Source: Pantoea eucrina (GTDB taxonomy: Bacteria > Pseudomonadota > Gammaproteobacteria > Enterobacterales > Enterobacteriaceae). From it: a DNA stretch of 64,000 nucleotides. Below the pieces are notes generated by a model, which ran no database searches, was not told the origin of the DNA, and saw nothing but the letters and a program-made list of their open reading frames with translations. The stretch lies in contig NZ_MAYN01000008.1 in assembly GCF_001691555.1 (NCBI RefSeq), forward strand, positions 2,466,766 to 2,530,765, read 5' to 3'. The stretch's first letter is position 1, and the number at the start of each line of letters is the position of its first letter. Both the position numbers and the translations under genes were made by a program. This document shows positions 19,704-30,440 of the stretch, in pieces.

Positions 19704-20831
19704 TTACGGCAGATGCGGCAGCCGGAGATACTCCTCGCTCTGCATCTCCTGCAGGCGTGACAGACAGCGCTGATACTCAAACTTCAGCCGGGTTCCCTGA
19801 TAAATTTCAAACAGCGAGGTTTCTGCTGCTACCACCAGCTTGACATGGCGTTCGTAAAATTCATCCACCAGCGCCAGAAAGCGGCGCGCCTGATCTTCGG
19901 TTTTATAAATCATTACCGGCACATCAAACAGCAGTACGCTATGGAAGCGCCGCGACAGCTCGATATAGTCATGCTGGCTGCGCCCCGCCCCGCACAGCGT
20001 CAGAAAATCGATCGCGAGCACGCCTTCATGTACTCCCCGGGTAGGCATCTCCCGATGGTTAATCTCCAGCACCGGTGCATCCTCGGGCGCTCCGCCCGCC
20101 AGCGCACGAAACATGCGCGTCATCTCCGCCTGCGTGGCGTCGTTAAGCGGATGATTCCACAGATGCGCCGACGTCAGCGTACGCAGACGGTAGTCGATGC
20201 CGGCATCCGCGTTCATCACCTCACAGTGCTGTTTGATCTGTTCAATAGCGGGCAGGAAGCGCGCGCGCTGCAGACCGTTGCGGTAGAGATCATCCGGCGG
20301 AATATTGGAGGTGGCGACCAGGGCAATACCGCGTGCAAACAGCGCCTCCATCAGCGTACCCAGCAGCATGGCATCGGTAATGTCAGAGACAAAAAATTCA
20401 TCAAAGCAGAGGATATCGGTCTCCGCTTTAAAACGGTCGGCCACAATCTGCAGCGGATCGCTTTGCCCCTGCAGCTGCGTCAGCTCTTCATGCACCCGCA
20501 GCATAAAGCGATGAAAGTGCAGCCGCAGTTTACGATCGCCAGGAATTGACTGAAAAAACAGGTCCATGACCCAGGTTTTTCCCCGGCCAACGCCGCCCCA
20601 CATATAGAGGCCCCGTACCGGTGCTTCTGGCGCTGCTTTCTCCTTGCTGACCAGCCGGGAGAGGCGTCCCAGCAATCCGCGACTGCTGTTTTCACGCGGC
20701 TGCTGACGGGCAATCAACCCTTGCTGGATAGCGTCCAGGCGGGTAATAGCTTCACGTTGTACGTCGTCCGGGCGGAACTCGCCCTGCGACAGCGCCTGCT
20801 CATAGCGCGCAAGCGGAGATGAGGTTTGCAT
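19704..20831 (-). CDS. zapE: Cell division ATPase ZapE
   Basis: Encodes 375 residues of the AFG1-like AAA+ family. ZapE associates with the Z-ring and affects its stability under stress. Walker A GGVGRGKT is at residues 79-86, Walker B in ILCFDEFFVSD, and arginine-rich sensor segments follow; the C terminus SRLQEMQSEEYLRLPHL resembles E. coli. It is transcribed divergently from zapG, as in E. coli. Confidence 0.95.
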   Translation of the reverse strand: MQTSSPLARYEQALSQGEFRPDDVQREAITRLDAIQQGLIARQQPRENSSRGLLGRLSRLVSKEKAAPEAPVRGLYMWGGVGRGKTWVMDLFFQSIPGDRKLRLHFHRFMLRVHEELTQLQGQSDPLQIVADRFKAETDILCFDEFFVSDITDAMLLGTLMEALFARGIALVATSNIPPDDLYRNGLQRARFLPAIEQIKQHCEVMNADAGIDYRLRTLTSAHLWNHPLNDATQAEMTRMFRALAGGAPEDAPVLEINHREMPTRGVHEGVLAIDFLTLCGAGRSQHDYIELSRRFHSVLLFDVPVMIYKTEDQARRFLALVDEFYERHVKLVVAAETSLFEIYQGTRLKFEYQRCLSRLQEMQSEEYLRLPHLP

Positions 20832-21020
20832 GGTTCTCTCTGAATCCCTGAAAAGTCCGATTCACGTGTCGGTTGCTGAAAATTAGGCCGCTCTACACTA
20901 AGCGATACAGTCCGATAGTTCCACTTCCTGCAGATTAACGGGTATAGTGACTCATAGTGAAACTGAAGTTGAAGTTGAAGCAATGCCCTACGAAGCAACG
21001 GAAATTACACGGGAGTTATT

Positions 21021-21431
21021 ATGACCTGGGAATACGGGCTGATTGGTTTAGTGATTGGCATTATTGTCGGCGCAGTCGCTATGCGTTTTGGCAACAAAAA
21101 ACTGCGGGAACAGCGCAGCATGCAGTATGAGCTGGAAAAATCAAAGGCTGAGCTGGCGGATTATCGTGAAGAGCTCACCAACCACTTTGCCCAGAGCGCA
21201 GAGCTGCTGGATAATATGGCGCGCGACTATCGCCAGCTGTATCAGCATATGGCGAAAGGATCTAACGATCTGCTGCCTAATCTGCCGGGCGAAAAAAATC
21301 CGTTTGCCTATCAGCTGACGGAAGCGGAAGCAGATAACGATCAGGCGCCGGTTCAGATCCCGCGCGACTACTCTGAAGGTGCCTCCGGATTACTGCGCGG
21401 CAGCGAGCGCAATACGCCAACCCGCAATTAA
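21021..21431 (+). CDS. zapG: Z-ring associated protein ZapG (YhcB, DUF1043)
   Basis: Encodes 136 residues. One N-terminal membrane segment (WEYGLIGLVIGIIVGAVAM) is followed by a coiled coil (about residues 30-75) and a conserved C-terminal motif PVQIPRDYSEGASGLLRG. E. coli YhcB takes part in envelope growth and cell division. It is a single gene closed by its own terminator. Confidence 0.95.
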   Translation: MTWEYGLIGLVIGIIVGAVAMRFGNKKLREQRSMQYELEKSKAELADYREELTNHFAQSAELLDNMARDYRQLYQHMAKGSNDLLPNLPGEKNPFAYQLTEAEADNDQAPVQIPRDYSEGASGLLRGSERNTPTRN

Positions 21432-21439
21432 TCTTTTCA

Positions 21440-21468
21440 GGGCACCGCCTCATGCGGTGCCCTTTTTG
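21440..21468 (+). terminator. Terminator after zapG
   Basis: GGGCACCGC at 21440-21448 pairs with GCGGTGCCC at 21454-21462 around CTCAT, followed by TTTTTGTTT. Confidence 0.92.
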
Positions 21469-21540
21469 TTTCGAACACTTGCAGTAAACGATTGTCACAC
21501 TTCCTGTACTCCCCTATTCGCAGCGAGAGCCTGATAACCC

Positions 21541-22911
21541 ATGAAAAAACAAACAAAACTATTAAGCGCACTGGCCCTGAGTATCAGCATGAGCCTGGCC
21601 GCAACGCCAGGGGCGATGGCCACGCTTCCGGCGCAGATTCAGGGCCAGGCACTGCCGAGCCTCGCCCCGATGCTGGAGAAAGTACTGCCGGCGGTGGTCA
21701 GCGTGCATGTAGAGGGCAGCGACAGTGGCCAGCAGGCGCAGGAGATCCCGGAACCGCTGAAGCGCTTTTTCGGCCAGGCACCCGGCCAGTCGCAGCCTCA
21801 GCCGTTTGAAGGTCTGGGTTCAGGTGTCATTATTGATGCGGCAAAAGGCTACATTCTGACGAATAACCACGTCGTGAACGGCGCGGATAAAATCAGCGTC
21901 CAGCTCAGCGACGGCAATGAATATGATGCCAAACTGATTGGTCATGATGAGCAGACAGATATCGCTCTGATTCAGGTCGAAGGGGCTAAAAACCTGACGC
22001 AGGTGAAAATCGCAGATTCTGATGCGCTGAAAGTCGGCGACTTTGCGGTGGCCATCGGTAACCCGTTTGGCCTGGGTCAGACGGCCACCTCCGGGATCAT
22101 CTCTGCACTCGGCCGCAGCGGCCTTAATCTTGAAGGTCTCGAAAACTTTATCCAGACTGATGCGGCAATCAACCGCGGCAACTCCGGTGGCGCGCTGGTT
22201 AACCTGAACGGCGAACTGATCGGTATCAACACCGCGATCCTGGCATCAAGCGGCGGGAATATTGGCATCGGCTTCGCCATCCCCAGTGATATGGCCATCA
22301 ACCTGGCGCAGCAGCTGATTCAGTTCGGCGAAGTGAAGCGCGGTCAGCTGGGGATCAAAGGCACAGAGATGACGGCGGATATTGCGAAAGCGTTCAACGT
22401 TGACGCACAGCGCGGCGCATTTGTCTCTGAGGTATTGCCAAAATCTGCCGCAGAGAAAGCGGGGATAAAGTCGGGCGATATCATCACCTCTATCAACGAC
22501 AAGCCGATCGCCAGCTTCGCCGAGCTGCGCGTTAAAGTAGGCACCACCCCGCCAGGCCAGCAGGTGAAACTCGGCCTGCTGCGCGACGGTAAGCCGGTCA
22601 GCGTGACCGTTACGCTGGAGCAGAGCGCGCAGAGCACCGCCAGTGCGCAGCTGATGTCTCCTGCCCTGCAGGGCGCGCAGCTGAGCGACGGCAACACCAA
22701 AACAGGCGATAAAGGCGTTAAAGTCGATACCATCGAAAAAGGCACGACCGCTGAGCAGGTCGGCCTGCAGAAAGATGATGTGATTATTGGTGTGAACCGT
22801 ACCCGGGTACAGAGCCTCGCCGAGATGCGTAAAGTGCTGGAGGGCAAACCGCCGGTGCTGGCGCTGAATGTTGTGCGCGGCGACGAGAGTATCTATCTGC
22901 TGCTGAGATAA
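21541..22911 (+). CDS. degQ: Periplasmic serine protease DegQ
   Basis: Encodes 456 residues with a signal peptide (MKKQTKLLSALALSISMSLAA). DegQ is an HtrA protease and chaperone of the periplasm. The catalytic triad is H110 (TNNH), D140 (TDIALIQV) and S215 (RGNSGGAL), and two PDZ domains follow from about residue 260. It lies 86 bases before degS, the usual tandem. Confidence 0.96.
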   Translation: MKKQTKLLSALALSISMSLAATPGAMATLPAQIQGQALPSLAPMLEKVLPAVVSVHVEGSDSGQQAQEIPEPLKRFFGQAPGQSQPQPFEGLGSGVIIDAAKGYILTNNHVVNGADKISVQLSDGNEYDAKLIGHDEQTDIALIQVEGAKNLTQVKIADSDALKVGDFAVAIGNPFGLGQTATSGIISALGRSGLNLEGLENFIQTDAAINRGNSGGALVNLNGELIGINTAILASSGGNIGIGFAIPSDMAINLAQQLIQFGEVKRGQLGIKGTEMTADIAKAFNVDAQRGAFVSEVLPKSAAEKAGIKSGDIITSINDKPIASFAELRVKVGTTPPGQQVKLGLLRDGKPVSVTVTLEQSAQSTASAQLMSPALQGAQLSDGNTKTGDKGVKVDTIEKGTTAEQVGLQKDDVIIGVNRTRVQSLAEMRKVLEGKPPVLALNVVRGDESIYLLLR

Positions 22912-22997
22912 TCCCACCGACAGGCGGACAAGCAGGTGTGTGTCCGCCTTTCTCATGTTATTCTGCCCTGCGATCTCACCTGGCTTGAAATAACATC

Positions 22998-24077
22998 ATG
23001 TTTCTTAAACTTTTGCGTGCAGTGGTGATGGGCCTGATCGTAGCAGGCTTGCTGCTTGTTGCGATTCCGGCGCTGCGTATGGGCAGTGACGTCACTTTTG
23101 ATCATGAAAGCAGCGCTGACGAAACCCCTTTCAGTTTTAACCCGGGGGTGCGCCGCGCCGTGCCCGCCGTAGTCAATGTCTACAACCGCAGCGCCCACGG
23201 TAACAATAATCGCGGCATCACCACTCTGGGTTCGGGTGTGATCATGAACGCGAAAGGGTACATCCTGACCAACAAGCACGTTATCAACAACGCCGATCAG
23301 ATCATCGTGGCGCTGCAGGATGGCCGCTTTTTTGAGGCGACCCTGGTAGGCTCCGATGCTATGACCGATTTAGCCGTGCTCAAAATCAGCGCATCAGGCC
23401 TGCCGGTTATCCCCATTAATGCCGCGCGGATAGCACACATTGGTGACGTCGTGATGGCGATTGGCAACCCCTATAATCTCGGGCAGACGGTCACACAGGG
23501 CATTATCAGCGCGACCGGACGCATCGGGCTAAGCTCCTCCGGCCGGCAAAATTTCCTGCAGACCGATGCCTCAATTAATCAGGGCAACTCGGGCGGCGCC
23601 CTGATCAACTCGCTCGGCGAGCTGATGGGTATCAACACGCTGACGTTTGATAAAAGCAACGACGGAGAAACACCGGAAGGTATCGGCTTCGCGATCCCTA
23701 CCGCGCTGGCCGCAAAAATCATGGATAAGCTGATCCGCGACGGCCGGGTGATCCGCGGCTATATCGGCATCACCGGACGTGAACTGCCGCCGCTGCACGG
23801 TCAGGGCAGCAATCTCGATCGCGTACAGGGAATAATTGTTAACAGCGTAGCGCCGGGCGGTCCGGCAGACAGCGCCGGGATCCAGGCCAACGATGTGCTG
23901 CTGCAGGTCAATGGCAAGCCTGCCCTTTCCGCGCAGGAGACGATGGATCAGGTGGCAGAAATCCGCCCCGGTTCAGTGATTGATGTGCAGATCCTGCGTA
24001 ATGAGCAGAAAATGACGCTGCCGGTCACGATTCAGGAGTTTCCGGAAGCTGCCGCGCCCGTGACCACCGCCCAGTAA
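22998..24077 (+). CDS. degS: Site-1 protease DegS of the sigma-E pathway
   Basis: Encodes 359 residues. DegS is anchored by one N-terminal membrane segment (about residues 5-27), senses unfolded porins through its single PDZ domain and makes the first cut in RseA. The triad is H94 (TNKH), D124 (TDLAVLKI) and S198 (QGNSGGAL). The single PDZ and the uncleaved anchor separate it from DegQ. In E. coli mdh follows; here epmA lies tail to tail with it. Confidence 0.96.
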   Translation: MFLKLLRAVVMGLIVAGLLLVAIPALRMGSDVTFDHESSADETPFSFNPGVRRAVPAVVNVYNRSAHGNNNRGITTLGSGVIMNAKGYILTNKHVINNADQIIVALQDGRFFEATLVGSDAMTDLAVLKISASGLPVIPINAARIAHIGDVVMAIGNPYNLGQTVTQGIISATGRIGLSSSGRQNFLQTDASINQGNSGGALINSLGELMGINTLTFDKSNDGETPEGIGFAIPTALAAKIMDKLIRDGRVIRGYIGITGRELPPLHGQGSNLDRVQGIIVNSVAPGGPADSAGIQANDVLLQVNGKPALSAQETMDQVAEIRPGSVIDVQILRNEQKMTLPVTIQEFPEAAAPVTTAQ

Positions 24078-24078
24078 G

Positions 24079-24104
24079 CCGCGGCGCCATCAGGCGCCGC
24101 GCTT
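24079..24104. terminator. Hairpin between degS and epmA
   Basis: GCGGCGCC at 24081-24088 and GGCGCCGC at 24093-24100 form a perfect eight-pair stem with loop ATCA. No strong T tract follows, so termination is inferred from its place between convergent genes. Confidence 0.6.
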
Positions 24105-24116
24105 AACCTAACGTTC

Positions 24117-25094
24117 TCAGCTTCTGTCGACCGGAAACGCGATCACGTCGCTCAGCGCACTGGCTTTCAGCGCCAGCATAATCAGACGATCTACGCCCAG
24201 CGCCACGCCGGAACAGGCTGGCATACCGTGCGCCAGCGCATCCAGCAAATAGTGGTCAATCGGATGCTGCGGCAGTCCGCGTGCCGCGCGACGGCGGTTA
24301 TCCTGTTCAAAACGCTGGCGCTGCTCGCGGCTGTCGGTCAGCTCGCGAAACCCGTTCGCCAGCTCAACCCCTTTGTAATAAACCTCAAAGCGTTCAGCAA
24401 CGCGATGATCTTCGGTACTGATCTCCGCCAGCGCAGCCTGGCTTGCCGGGAAGTGGTAGACAAAGCAGGGTTTGTCATTGCCAATTTTTGGCTCCACGCC
24501 CAGCATAAACAGCAGCTGCAGCAGCGTATCACGGTCATCTTCACGCTGCGCCAGCTCTCCCTCGCCAAGCTTTGTCGCGGCTTCGCGCAGCTGCGTTTTA
24601 TCCGCAGAGAGCGGATCAATCTCCAGATGACGGATAAACGCCTGCTGATAGGAGAGGGATTCTGCGCTGTCACACTCCAGCACCTGCTGCAGCAGATCGT
24701 CCACCTCGTTCATCAGACGATACATATCGTAGTGCGGGCGGTACCACTCCAGCATGGTGAATTCAGGATTGTGATGGCGCCCCGCTTCTTCATTGCGGAA
24801 GCAGCGCCCCATCTGATAAATCGGCCCGCTGCCGGCCGCCAGCAGCCGTTTCATATGATATTCCGGGCTGGTCATCAGCCAGAGATCGCGACCTTCGCTG
24901 GCGCCAGGTCCGACAAAACGCGTCTGAAACGGCACCAGGTGAATATCTGTGATGGTGGCCTGGCTCATTGCCGGGGTATCCACTTCCAGCACGCCGCGAT
25001 CGGCAAAGAAACGCCTGATTTCCGCCAGAATCGCGGCGCGTTTCAACAAATTGGCAATGGGTGCGCTCGGCTGCCAGCTTGCCGTTTCGCTCAT
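24117..25094 (-). CDS. epmA: EF-P lysine ligase EpmA
   Basis: Encodes 325 residues, a lysyl-tRNA synthetase paralogue without the anticodon domain. It attaches (R)-beta-lysine to EF-P. Class II motifs are visible: motif 2 [19 protein letters not shown] and motif 3 [14 protein letters not shown] near the C terminus. It starts [11 protein letters not shown], as in E. coli. Its partner genes ecnB-efp and epmB lie within 2 kb, so the whole modification pathway is grouped. The usual E. coli neighbours frdABCD and mscM-psd are not here. Confidence 0.96.
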   Translation of the reverse strand: MSETASWQPSAPIANLLKRAAILAEIRRFFADRGVLEVDTPAMSQATITDIHLVPFQTRFVGPGASEGRDLWLMTSPEYHMKRLLAAGSGPIYQMGRCFRNEEAGRHHNPEFTMLEWYRPHYDMYRLMNEVDDLLQQVLECDSAESLSYQQAFIRHLEIDPLSADKTQLREAATKLGEGELAQREDDRDTLLQLLFMLGVEPKIGNDKPCFVYHFPASQAALAEISTEDHRVAERFEVYYKGVELANGFRELTDSREQRQRFEQDNRRRAARGLPQHPIDHYLLDALAHGMPACSGVALGVDRLIMLALKASALSDVIAFPVDRS

Positions 25095-25200
25095 GGTGAT
25101 GACTCCTCATACGAATAAGGGGTGGAAGTCTACCCGGAACAGAAGCTGCAAACAACGAGGCGTAGCGGAAGAGGATCCGGCAGGTCAGGCGAGAAGAAGA

Positions 25201-25224
25201 GCGGTGCGAAGGCTTTCGCACCGG
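25201..25224 (-). terminator. Hairpin after ecnB
   Basis: GGTGCGAA at 25203-25210 pairs with TTCGCACC at 25215-25222. On the minus strand it is followed by GCTCTTCTT, a modest T-rich tail, a few bases beyond the ecnB stop. Confidence 0.55.
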
Positions 25225-25230
25225 CAGATT

Positions 25231-25365
25231 TTACTGGGTGCTGCGCTGAATTGCCTGACCACCCGCTTCAACATCCTCACCAACGCCGCGCGTGGTGTTA
25301 CAGCCGCTCAGTACTGAAGAGAGCACCAGCACAGAGAAAATTGCGACAATACTTTTCTTAAACAT
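25231..25365 (-). CDS. ecnB: Entericidin B-type small lipoprotein
   Basis: Encodes 44 residues: a basic start MFKKS, a hydrophobic signal, the lipobox LSGC with the lipidated cysteine at residue 22, then [19 protein letters not shown]. This matches E. coli EcnB ([18 protein letters not shown]). Entericidins are tiny outer-membrane-associated lipoproteins; EcnB is reported as the toxin of an antidote-toxin pair with EcnA and is made in stationary phase. The ribosome-binding site AAGGAT is eight bases from the ATG at 25365; an ATG at 25371 lies too close to it. No ecnA is visible between efp and this gene. Confidence 0.92.
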   Translation of the reverse strand: MFKKSIVAIFSVLVLSSVLSGCNTTRGVGEDVEAGGQAIQRSTQ

Positions 25366-25480
25366 AGCCATATCCTTGTTGGTTGCAGTAAAAGTACAGC
25401 TTTTAAAGCATAGCCTGCTTCTGCAGCCCTGGTAGCTGCGCCCCGGAAAAATTCACGCCGCCATCGCGTTTCGCGGCCAT

Positions 25481-25507
25481 AAAAAAAGGCGCATCACTGA
25501 TGCGCCT
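25481..25507 (-). terminator. Terminator of efp
   Basis: GGCGCATCA and TGATGCGCC pair at 25488-25506; seven As to the left give a T tract on the minus strand. It lies just after the efp stop. Confidence 0.92.
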
Positions 25508-25528
25508 GATTGAGTGCTGATGTCGTGC

Positions 25529-26095
25529 TTATTTTACGCGGGAAACGTATTCACCCGAGCGGGTGTCAACTTTCACCACTTCGCCAATCTGAACGAAGAG
25601 TGGCACTTTGATCACTGCGCCGGTAGAGAGGGTCGCTGGCTTGCCGCCGGTACCTGCGGTATCGCCTTTCAGGCCCGGATCGGTTTCAGTGATTTCTGCT
25701 TCGATGAAGTTTGGCGGCTGAACGGCAATCGGTTTATCGTTCCACAGGGTTACGATACACTCTGCGTTGTCCTGCAGCCACTTGGTCACGTCATCCAGTA
25801 CTTTGGCTTCAACCTGGTACTGTTCAAACGACTCAGGGTGCATGAAGTAGAAGAAGTCACCGTCGTTGTAAGAGTACTGCAGCGTCATATCACGAACGTC
25901 TGCGCCTTCGGCAGAGTCGGTAGATTTGAAGGTCTTCTCAACGCGAGAACCGGTCAGCAGACGACGCATTTTAACGCGTGCGAAAGCCTGGCCTTTACCC
26001 GGTTTTACGAATTCACTGGATTCGATGGCATACGGTTCGCCTTCGAACATGATTTTAAGACCGGAACGAAAATCGTTGCTAAGATAAGTCGCCAT
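25529..26095 (-). CDS. efp: Translation elongation factor P
   Basis: Encodes 188 residues. EF-P relieves ribosome stalling at polyproline. The modified lysine is K34 in KPGKGQA, the exact E. coli position, consistent with EpmA and EpmB encoded either side. Three OB-like domains are intact, ending [11 protein letters not shown]. It is divergent from epmB with 40 bases between the start codons. Confidence 0.98.
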   Translation of the reverse strand: MATYLSNDFRSGLKIMFEGEPYAIESSEFVKPGKGQAFARVKMRRLLTGSRVEKTFKSTDSAEGADVRDMTLQYSYNDGDFFYFMHPESFEQYQVEAKVLDDVTKWLQDNAECIVTLWNDKPIAVQPPNFIEAEITETDPGLKGDTAGTGGKPATLSTGAVIKVPLFVQIGEVVKVDTRSGEYVSRVK

Positions 26096-26135
26096 AAAGG
26101 CCCTCTGTAGATATTAACTGGTAATAGCCAAAAAA

Positions 26136-27164
26136 ATGGCACACATTGTAACCCTAAATTCCCCTGTCAGAGAAGATTGGTTGCAGCAACTTGCTGATGT
26201 TGTCACCGATCCTGCTGAATTACTGCAACTTTTAGGCCTCGAACAGCAGCCGGAACTGGCTGCCGGCCACGCTGCACGCCAGCTTTTTGCCCTGCGCGTG
26301 CCGCGCGCCTTCATTCAGCGCATGCGCCACGGCGATGCCGGCGATCCTCTGCTGCTGCAGGTGCTGACCAGCCGCCAGGAATTTACCGATGCGCCGGGCT
26401 ACACTACCGATCCGCTGGATGAACAGAGCAGCGTGGTGCCGGGCCTGCTGCATAAGTATAAAAACCGCGCGCTGCTGCTGGTCAAAGGGGGATGTGCGGT
26501 TAACTGCCGCTACTGCTTCCGCCGTCACTTCCCTTATCAGGATAATCAGGGCAACAAGCGTAACTGGCAGGCAGCGATTGACTATATTGCTGCACACCCG
26601 GAGCTGGATGAAATTATTTTTTCCGGCGGCGATCCGCTGATGGCTAAAGATCATGAGCTGGCCTGGCTGATTGCGGCGCTGGAGCAGATCCCGCACCTGA
26701 AGCGCCTGCGCATTCACAGCCGCCTGCCGGTAGTGATCCCGGCACGCATTACGGAAACGCTGTGTCAGCTGCTGGCTGACACCCGCCTGCAGGTGCTGCT
26801 GGTAAGCCATATCAATCACGCACAGGAGATTGATGATGCGCTGCGCGCGCGCCTGCAGCTGCTAAAGCGCTCGGGCGTAACGCTGCTGAATCAAAGCGTG
26901 CTGCTGCGCGGCGTCAATGATAATGCGGATACGCTGGCTGAACTGAGCAACGCGCTGTTTGATGCCGGCATTCTGCCCTACTATCTGCACGTGCTCGACA
27001 AAGTTCAGGGCGCTGCCCACTTCTTTGTTTCAGATACGGAAGCGCGCGCGCTGATGCGCCAGCTGCTCAGCCGGGTCTCCGGCTATATGGTCCCCAGACT
27101 GGCGCGTGAGATTGGCGGTGAGCCGAGCAAAACGCCGCTGGACCTGCAGCTGCGTCAGGAATAA
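26136..27164 (+). CDS. epmB: EF-P (R)-beta-lysine 2,3-aminomutase EpmB
   Basis: Encodes 342 residues, a radical SAM and PLP enzyme that converts alpha-lysine to (R)-beta-lysine for EF-P. The iron-sulphur cysteines form CAVNCRYC at C120, C124 and C127; SGGDPL and the C-terminal half match lysine 2,3-aminomutases. It is divergent from efp and very likely shares its control region. Confidence 0.96.
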   Translation: MAHIVTLNSPVREDWLQQLADVVTDPAELLQLLGLEQQPELAAGHAARQLFALRVPRAFIQRMRHGDAGDPLLLQVLTSRQEFTDAPGYTTDPLDEQSSVVPGLLHKYKNRALLLVKGGCAVNCRYCFRRHFPYQDNQGNKRNWQAAIDYIAAHPELDEIIFSGGDPLMAKDHELAWLIAALEQIPHLKRLRIHSRLPVVIPARITETLCQLLADTRLQVLLVSHINHAQEIDDALRARLQLLKRSGVTLLNQSVLLRGVNDNADTLAELSNALFDAGILPYYLHVLDKVQGAAHFFVSDTEARALMRQLLSRVSGYMVPRLAREIGGEPSKTPLDLQLRQE

Positions 27165-27216
27165 CGTGCCCGGTCAGCTACCGGGGATGGCAATCATGCA
27201 GCCACCGAAATCAAAA

Positions 27217-27246
27217 ACAAAAAAAGCCGCATCAGCGGCTTTTTTA
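27217..27246. terminator. Bidirectional terminator between epmB and yjeI
   Basis: AGCCGC and GCGGCT pair around ATCA at 27225-27240, flanked by As at the left and Ts at the right, so it serves both convergent genes. Confidence 0.9.
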
Positions 27247-27257
27247 TCGCGCCGCGT

Positions 27258-27605
27258 TTACGGACACTTGTAAACCTGGCCGGTCATTTTGCTGTCGAGC
27301 GGCGCGAACGCAGAAAGCAGATTCTGCGTCGGGCTGGTGGCACCATAAATAACGTTGCCGCCCATTTCAGCCGCCCGGTTACGCAGATCGTTGGCAGCCC
27401 CGCGTAATGCACTGTTTTCGCCGCCTGCACCGCTCAGCCAGTTGCTCTGTGAGCCGGTGACGTTGCCCAGAAGCTGACATTGACTTGCTGGCTGCTCATC
27501 GACAAACGTGACACGTTCGCCAGCGGCGCTCAGCTGATTTGAGCTGCTGCAACCCGCCAGCAGCATGATGCCCGCTGCCAGTCCGGGCAAGAGGTTAATC
27601 CGCAT
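27258..27605 (-). CDS. yjeI: DUF4156 lipoprotein YjeI
   Basis: Encodes 115 residues. A short signal with lipobox LAGC is followed by SSSNQLSAAGERVTFVDEQPASQCQLLGNVTGSQ and LRNRAAEMGGNVIYG, matching E. coli YjeI. The function is not known. The start at 27605 (MRINLLPG) is supported by GGGGA five bases upstream; longer in-frame starts exist. It lies between groL and epmB as in E. coli. Confidence 0.9.
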   Translation of the reverse strand: MRINLLPGLAAGIMLLAGCSSSNQLSAAGERVTFVDEQPASQCQLLGNVTGSQSNWLSGAGGENSALRGAANDLRNRAAEMGGNVIYGATSPTQNLLSAFAPLDSKMTGQVYKCP

Positions 27606-27743
27606 TGTAATCCCCATTTTATTATCATCAGTGTCGGGCGGCAGCGTAGCAGAAAAGCGCACTTTTTTTCTGAACATTCATTGCCCTGAACCCGCAAAGC
27701 CGAAAGATCGCGTCCCTACTTATACCCTGTTCGCCAGCAAAAG

Positions 27744-27774
27744 AAAAACCCCCGACCGTTTCCGGTCGGGGGTT
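27744..27774 (-). terminator. Terminator of groSL
   Basis: CCCCCGACCG at 27749-27758 pairs with CGGTCGGGGG at 27763-27772; five As to the left give a T tract on the minus strand, about 30 bases beyond the groL stop. Confidence 0.93.
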
Positions 27775-27803
27775 TCGCAGATAGCTTACGCTGTCGGGGG
27801 CAA

Positions 27804-29465
<1,662 letters not shown>

Positions 29466-29499
29466 TTAAATTCGTTTCGTTCAGTGAATTACGCGTAAA

Positions 29500-29793
29500 T
29501 TACGCTTCGACAATCGCCAGGATGTCGCTTTCAGAGATGATCAGAACTTCTTCGTTGTCGATTTTCTCGGTTTTTGCACCGTAGCCTTCGCTGAAAATCA
29601 CCAGATCACCCACTTTCACGTCCAGCGGCTTAATCTCGCCGTTGTCCAGGATGCGGCCATTGCCAACAGCCAGAACTTCACCACGGGTTGATTTGCCTGC
29701 TGCAGAGCCGGTCAGAACGATACCGCCTGCTGATTTAGCTTCAACTTCTTTACGCTTGACGATAACGCGATCGTGCAACGGACGAATTTTCAT
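29500..29793 (-). CDS. groS: Co-chaperonin GroES
   Basis: Encodes 97 residues beginning [14 protein letters not shown]. The mobile loop [15 protein letters not shown] near residues 20-34 binds GroEL. The ATG at 29793 is chosen by homology and by GGAGAG at 29800-29805; an ATG nine codons upstream is not supported. It is the first gene of groSL. Confidence 0.98.
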   Translation of the reverse strand: MKIRPLHDRVIVKRKEVEAKSAGGIVLTGSAAGKSTRGEVLAVGNGRILDNGEIKPLDVKVGDLVIFSEGYGAKTEKIDNEEVLIISESDILAIVEA

Positions 29794-29875
29794 TTGATAG
29801 CTCTCCTTTGAGAAGTCCAATCATTCATTTTTGGGTTGAACGCCGGGCTTGAGGGTTCCGGCCTCGTGCAGGAAG

Positions 29876-29904
29876 AGATAGGGGGCAGACAGGGGACTTT
29901 CAAG
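29876..29904 (-). promoter_or_regulatory. Sigma32 heat-shock promoter of groSL
   Basis: On the minus strand CCTTGAAA (-35, about 29898-29905) is followed after some 12 bases by CCCCCTATCT (-10, 29876-29885). This resembles the sigma32 consensus CTTGAAA / CCCCATNT and the E. coli groE promoter. It lies about 85 bases upstream of the groS start. Confidence 0.85.
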
Positions 29905-29987
29905 GGCAAAAAAATAAAAAATTTTTGTTTGTGCTACAAATGCTTAAAAAGAATACAAATAAGGCGGCTTCCGCCGCCTCGCTTGTT

Positions 29988-30440
29988 TCAGCGATCTTTA
30001 TCGTGACCGATGCGATCCTGATCTTTACGCTCAAATTCACCATCCATCGTTACACCGCTGTCTGGTCCCTGCCCCGGACCGCGCCAGACGCGCAGATGCG
30101 GCATCAGCCTCAGCGTCAGGAGCTTTTGCACCGGCGGCAGCAGCAGCAGCAGGCCGAGAAAATCGGTGAAGAAGCCGGGCAGCAGCAGCAGCACACCAGC
30201 GATGATCAGCGAGACGCTTTTGATCATCTCCGCCGCCGGGCTTTCATTACGCGCCAGCTTCTCCTGCATCAGCATAAAGTTTTTCATGCCCTGATTTTTC
30301 ACCAGCGACACACCGATACAGGAGGTGAAAATCACCAGCAGCATCGTCATCAGCACGCCCAGCGCATGAGCGACCTGGATAAACAGCGTGATCTCAATCC
30401 ACGCCAGGGCAAAAAAGAGTAAAAACGGTAACCAGCGCAC
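29988..30440 (-). CDS. fxsA: Inner-membrane protein FxsA
   Basis: Encodes 150 residues, with about four hydrophobic segments in the first 105 (WLPFLLFFALAWIEITLFI, LGVLMTMLLVIFTSCIG, VSLIIAGVLLLLPGFFTDFLG) and a hydrophilic charged tail. E. coli FxsA, when overproduced, relieves F-plasmid exclusion of phage T7; its normal role is unclear. It is placed between groSL and aspA, as in E. coli, but yjeH is missing here. A GGCGGC/GCCGCC hairpin at about 29962-29978 may terminate it. Confidence 0.92.
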   Translation of the reverse strand: MRWLPFLLFFALAWIEITLFIQVAHALGVLMTMLLVIFTSCIGVSLVKNQGMKNFMLMQEKLARNESPAAEMIKSVSLIIAGVLLLLPGFFTDFLGLLLLLPPVQKLLTLRLMPHLRVWRGPGQGPDSGVTMDGEFERKDQDRIGHDKDR

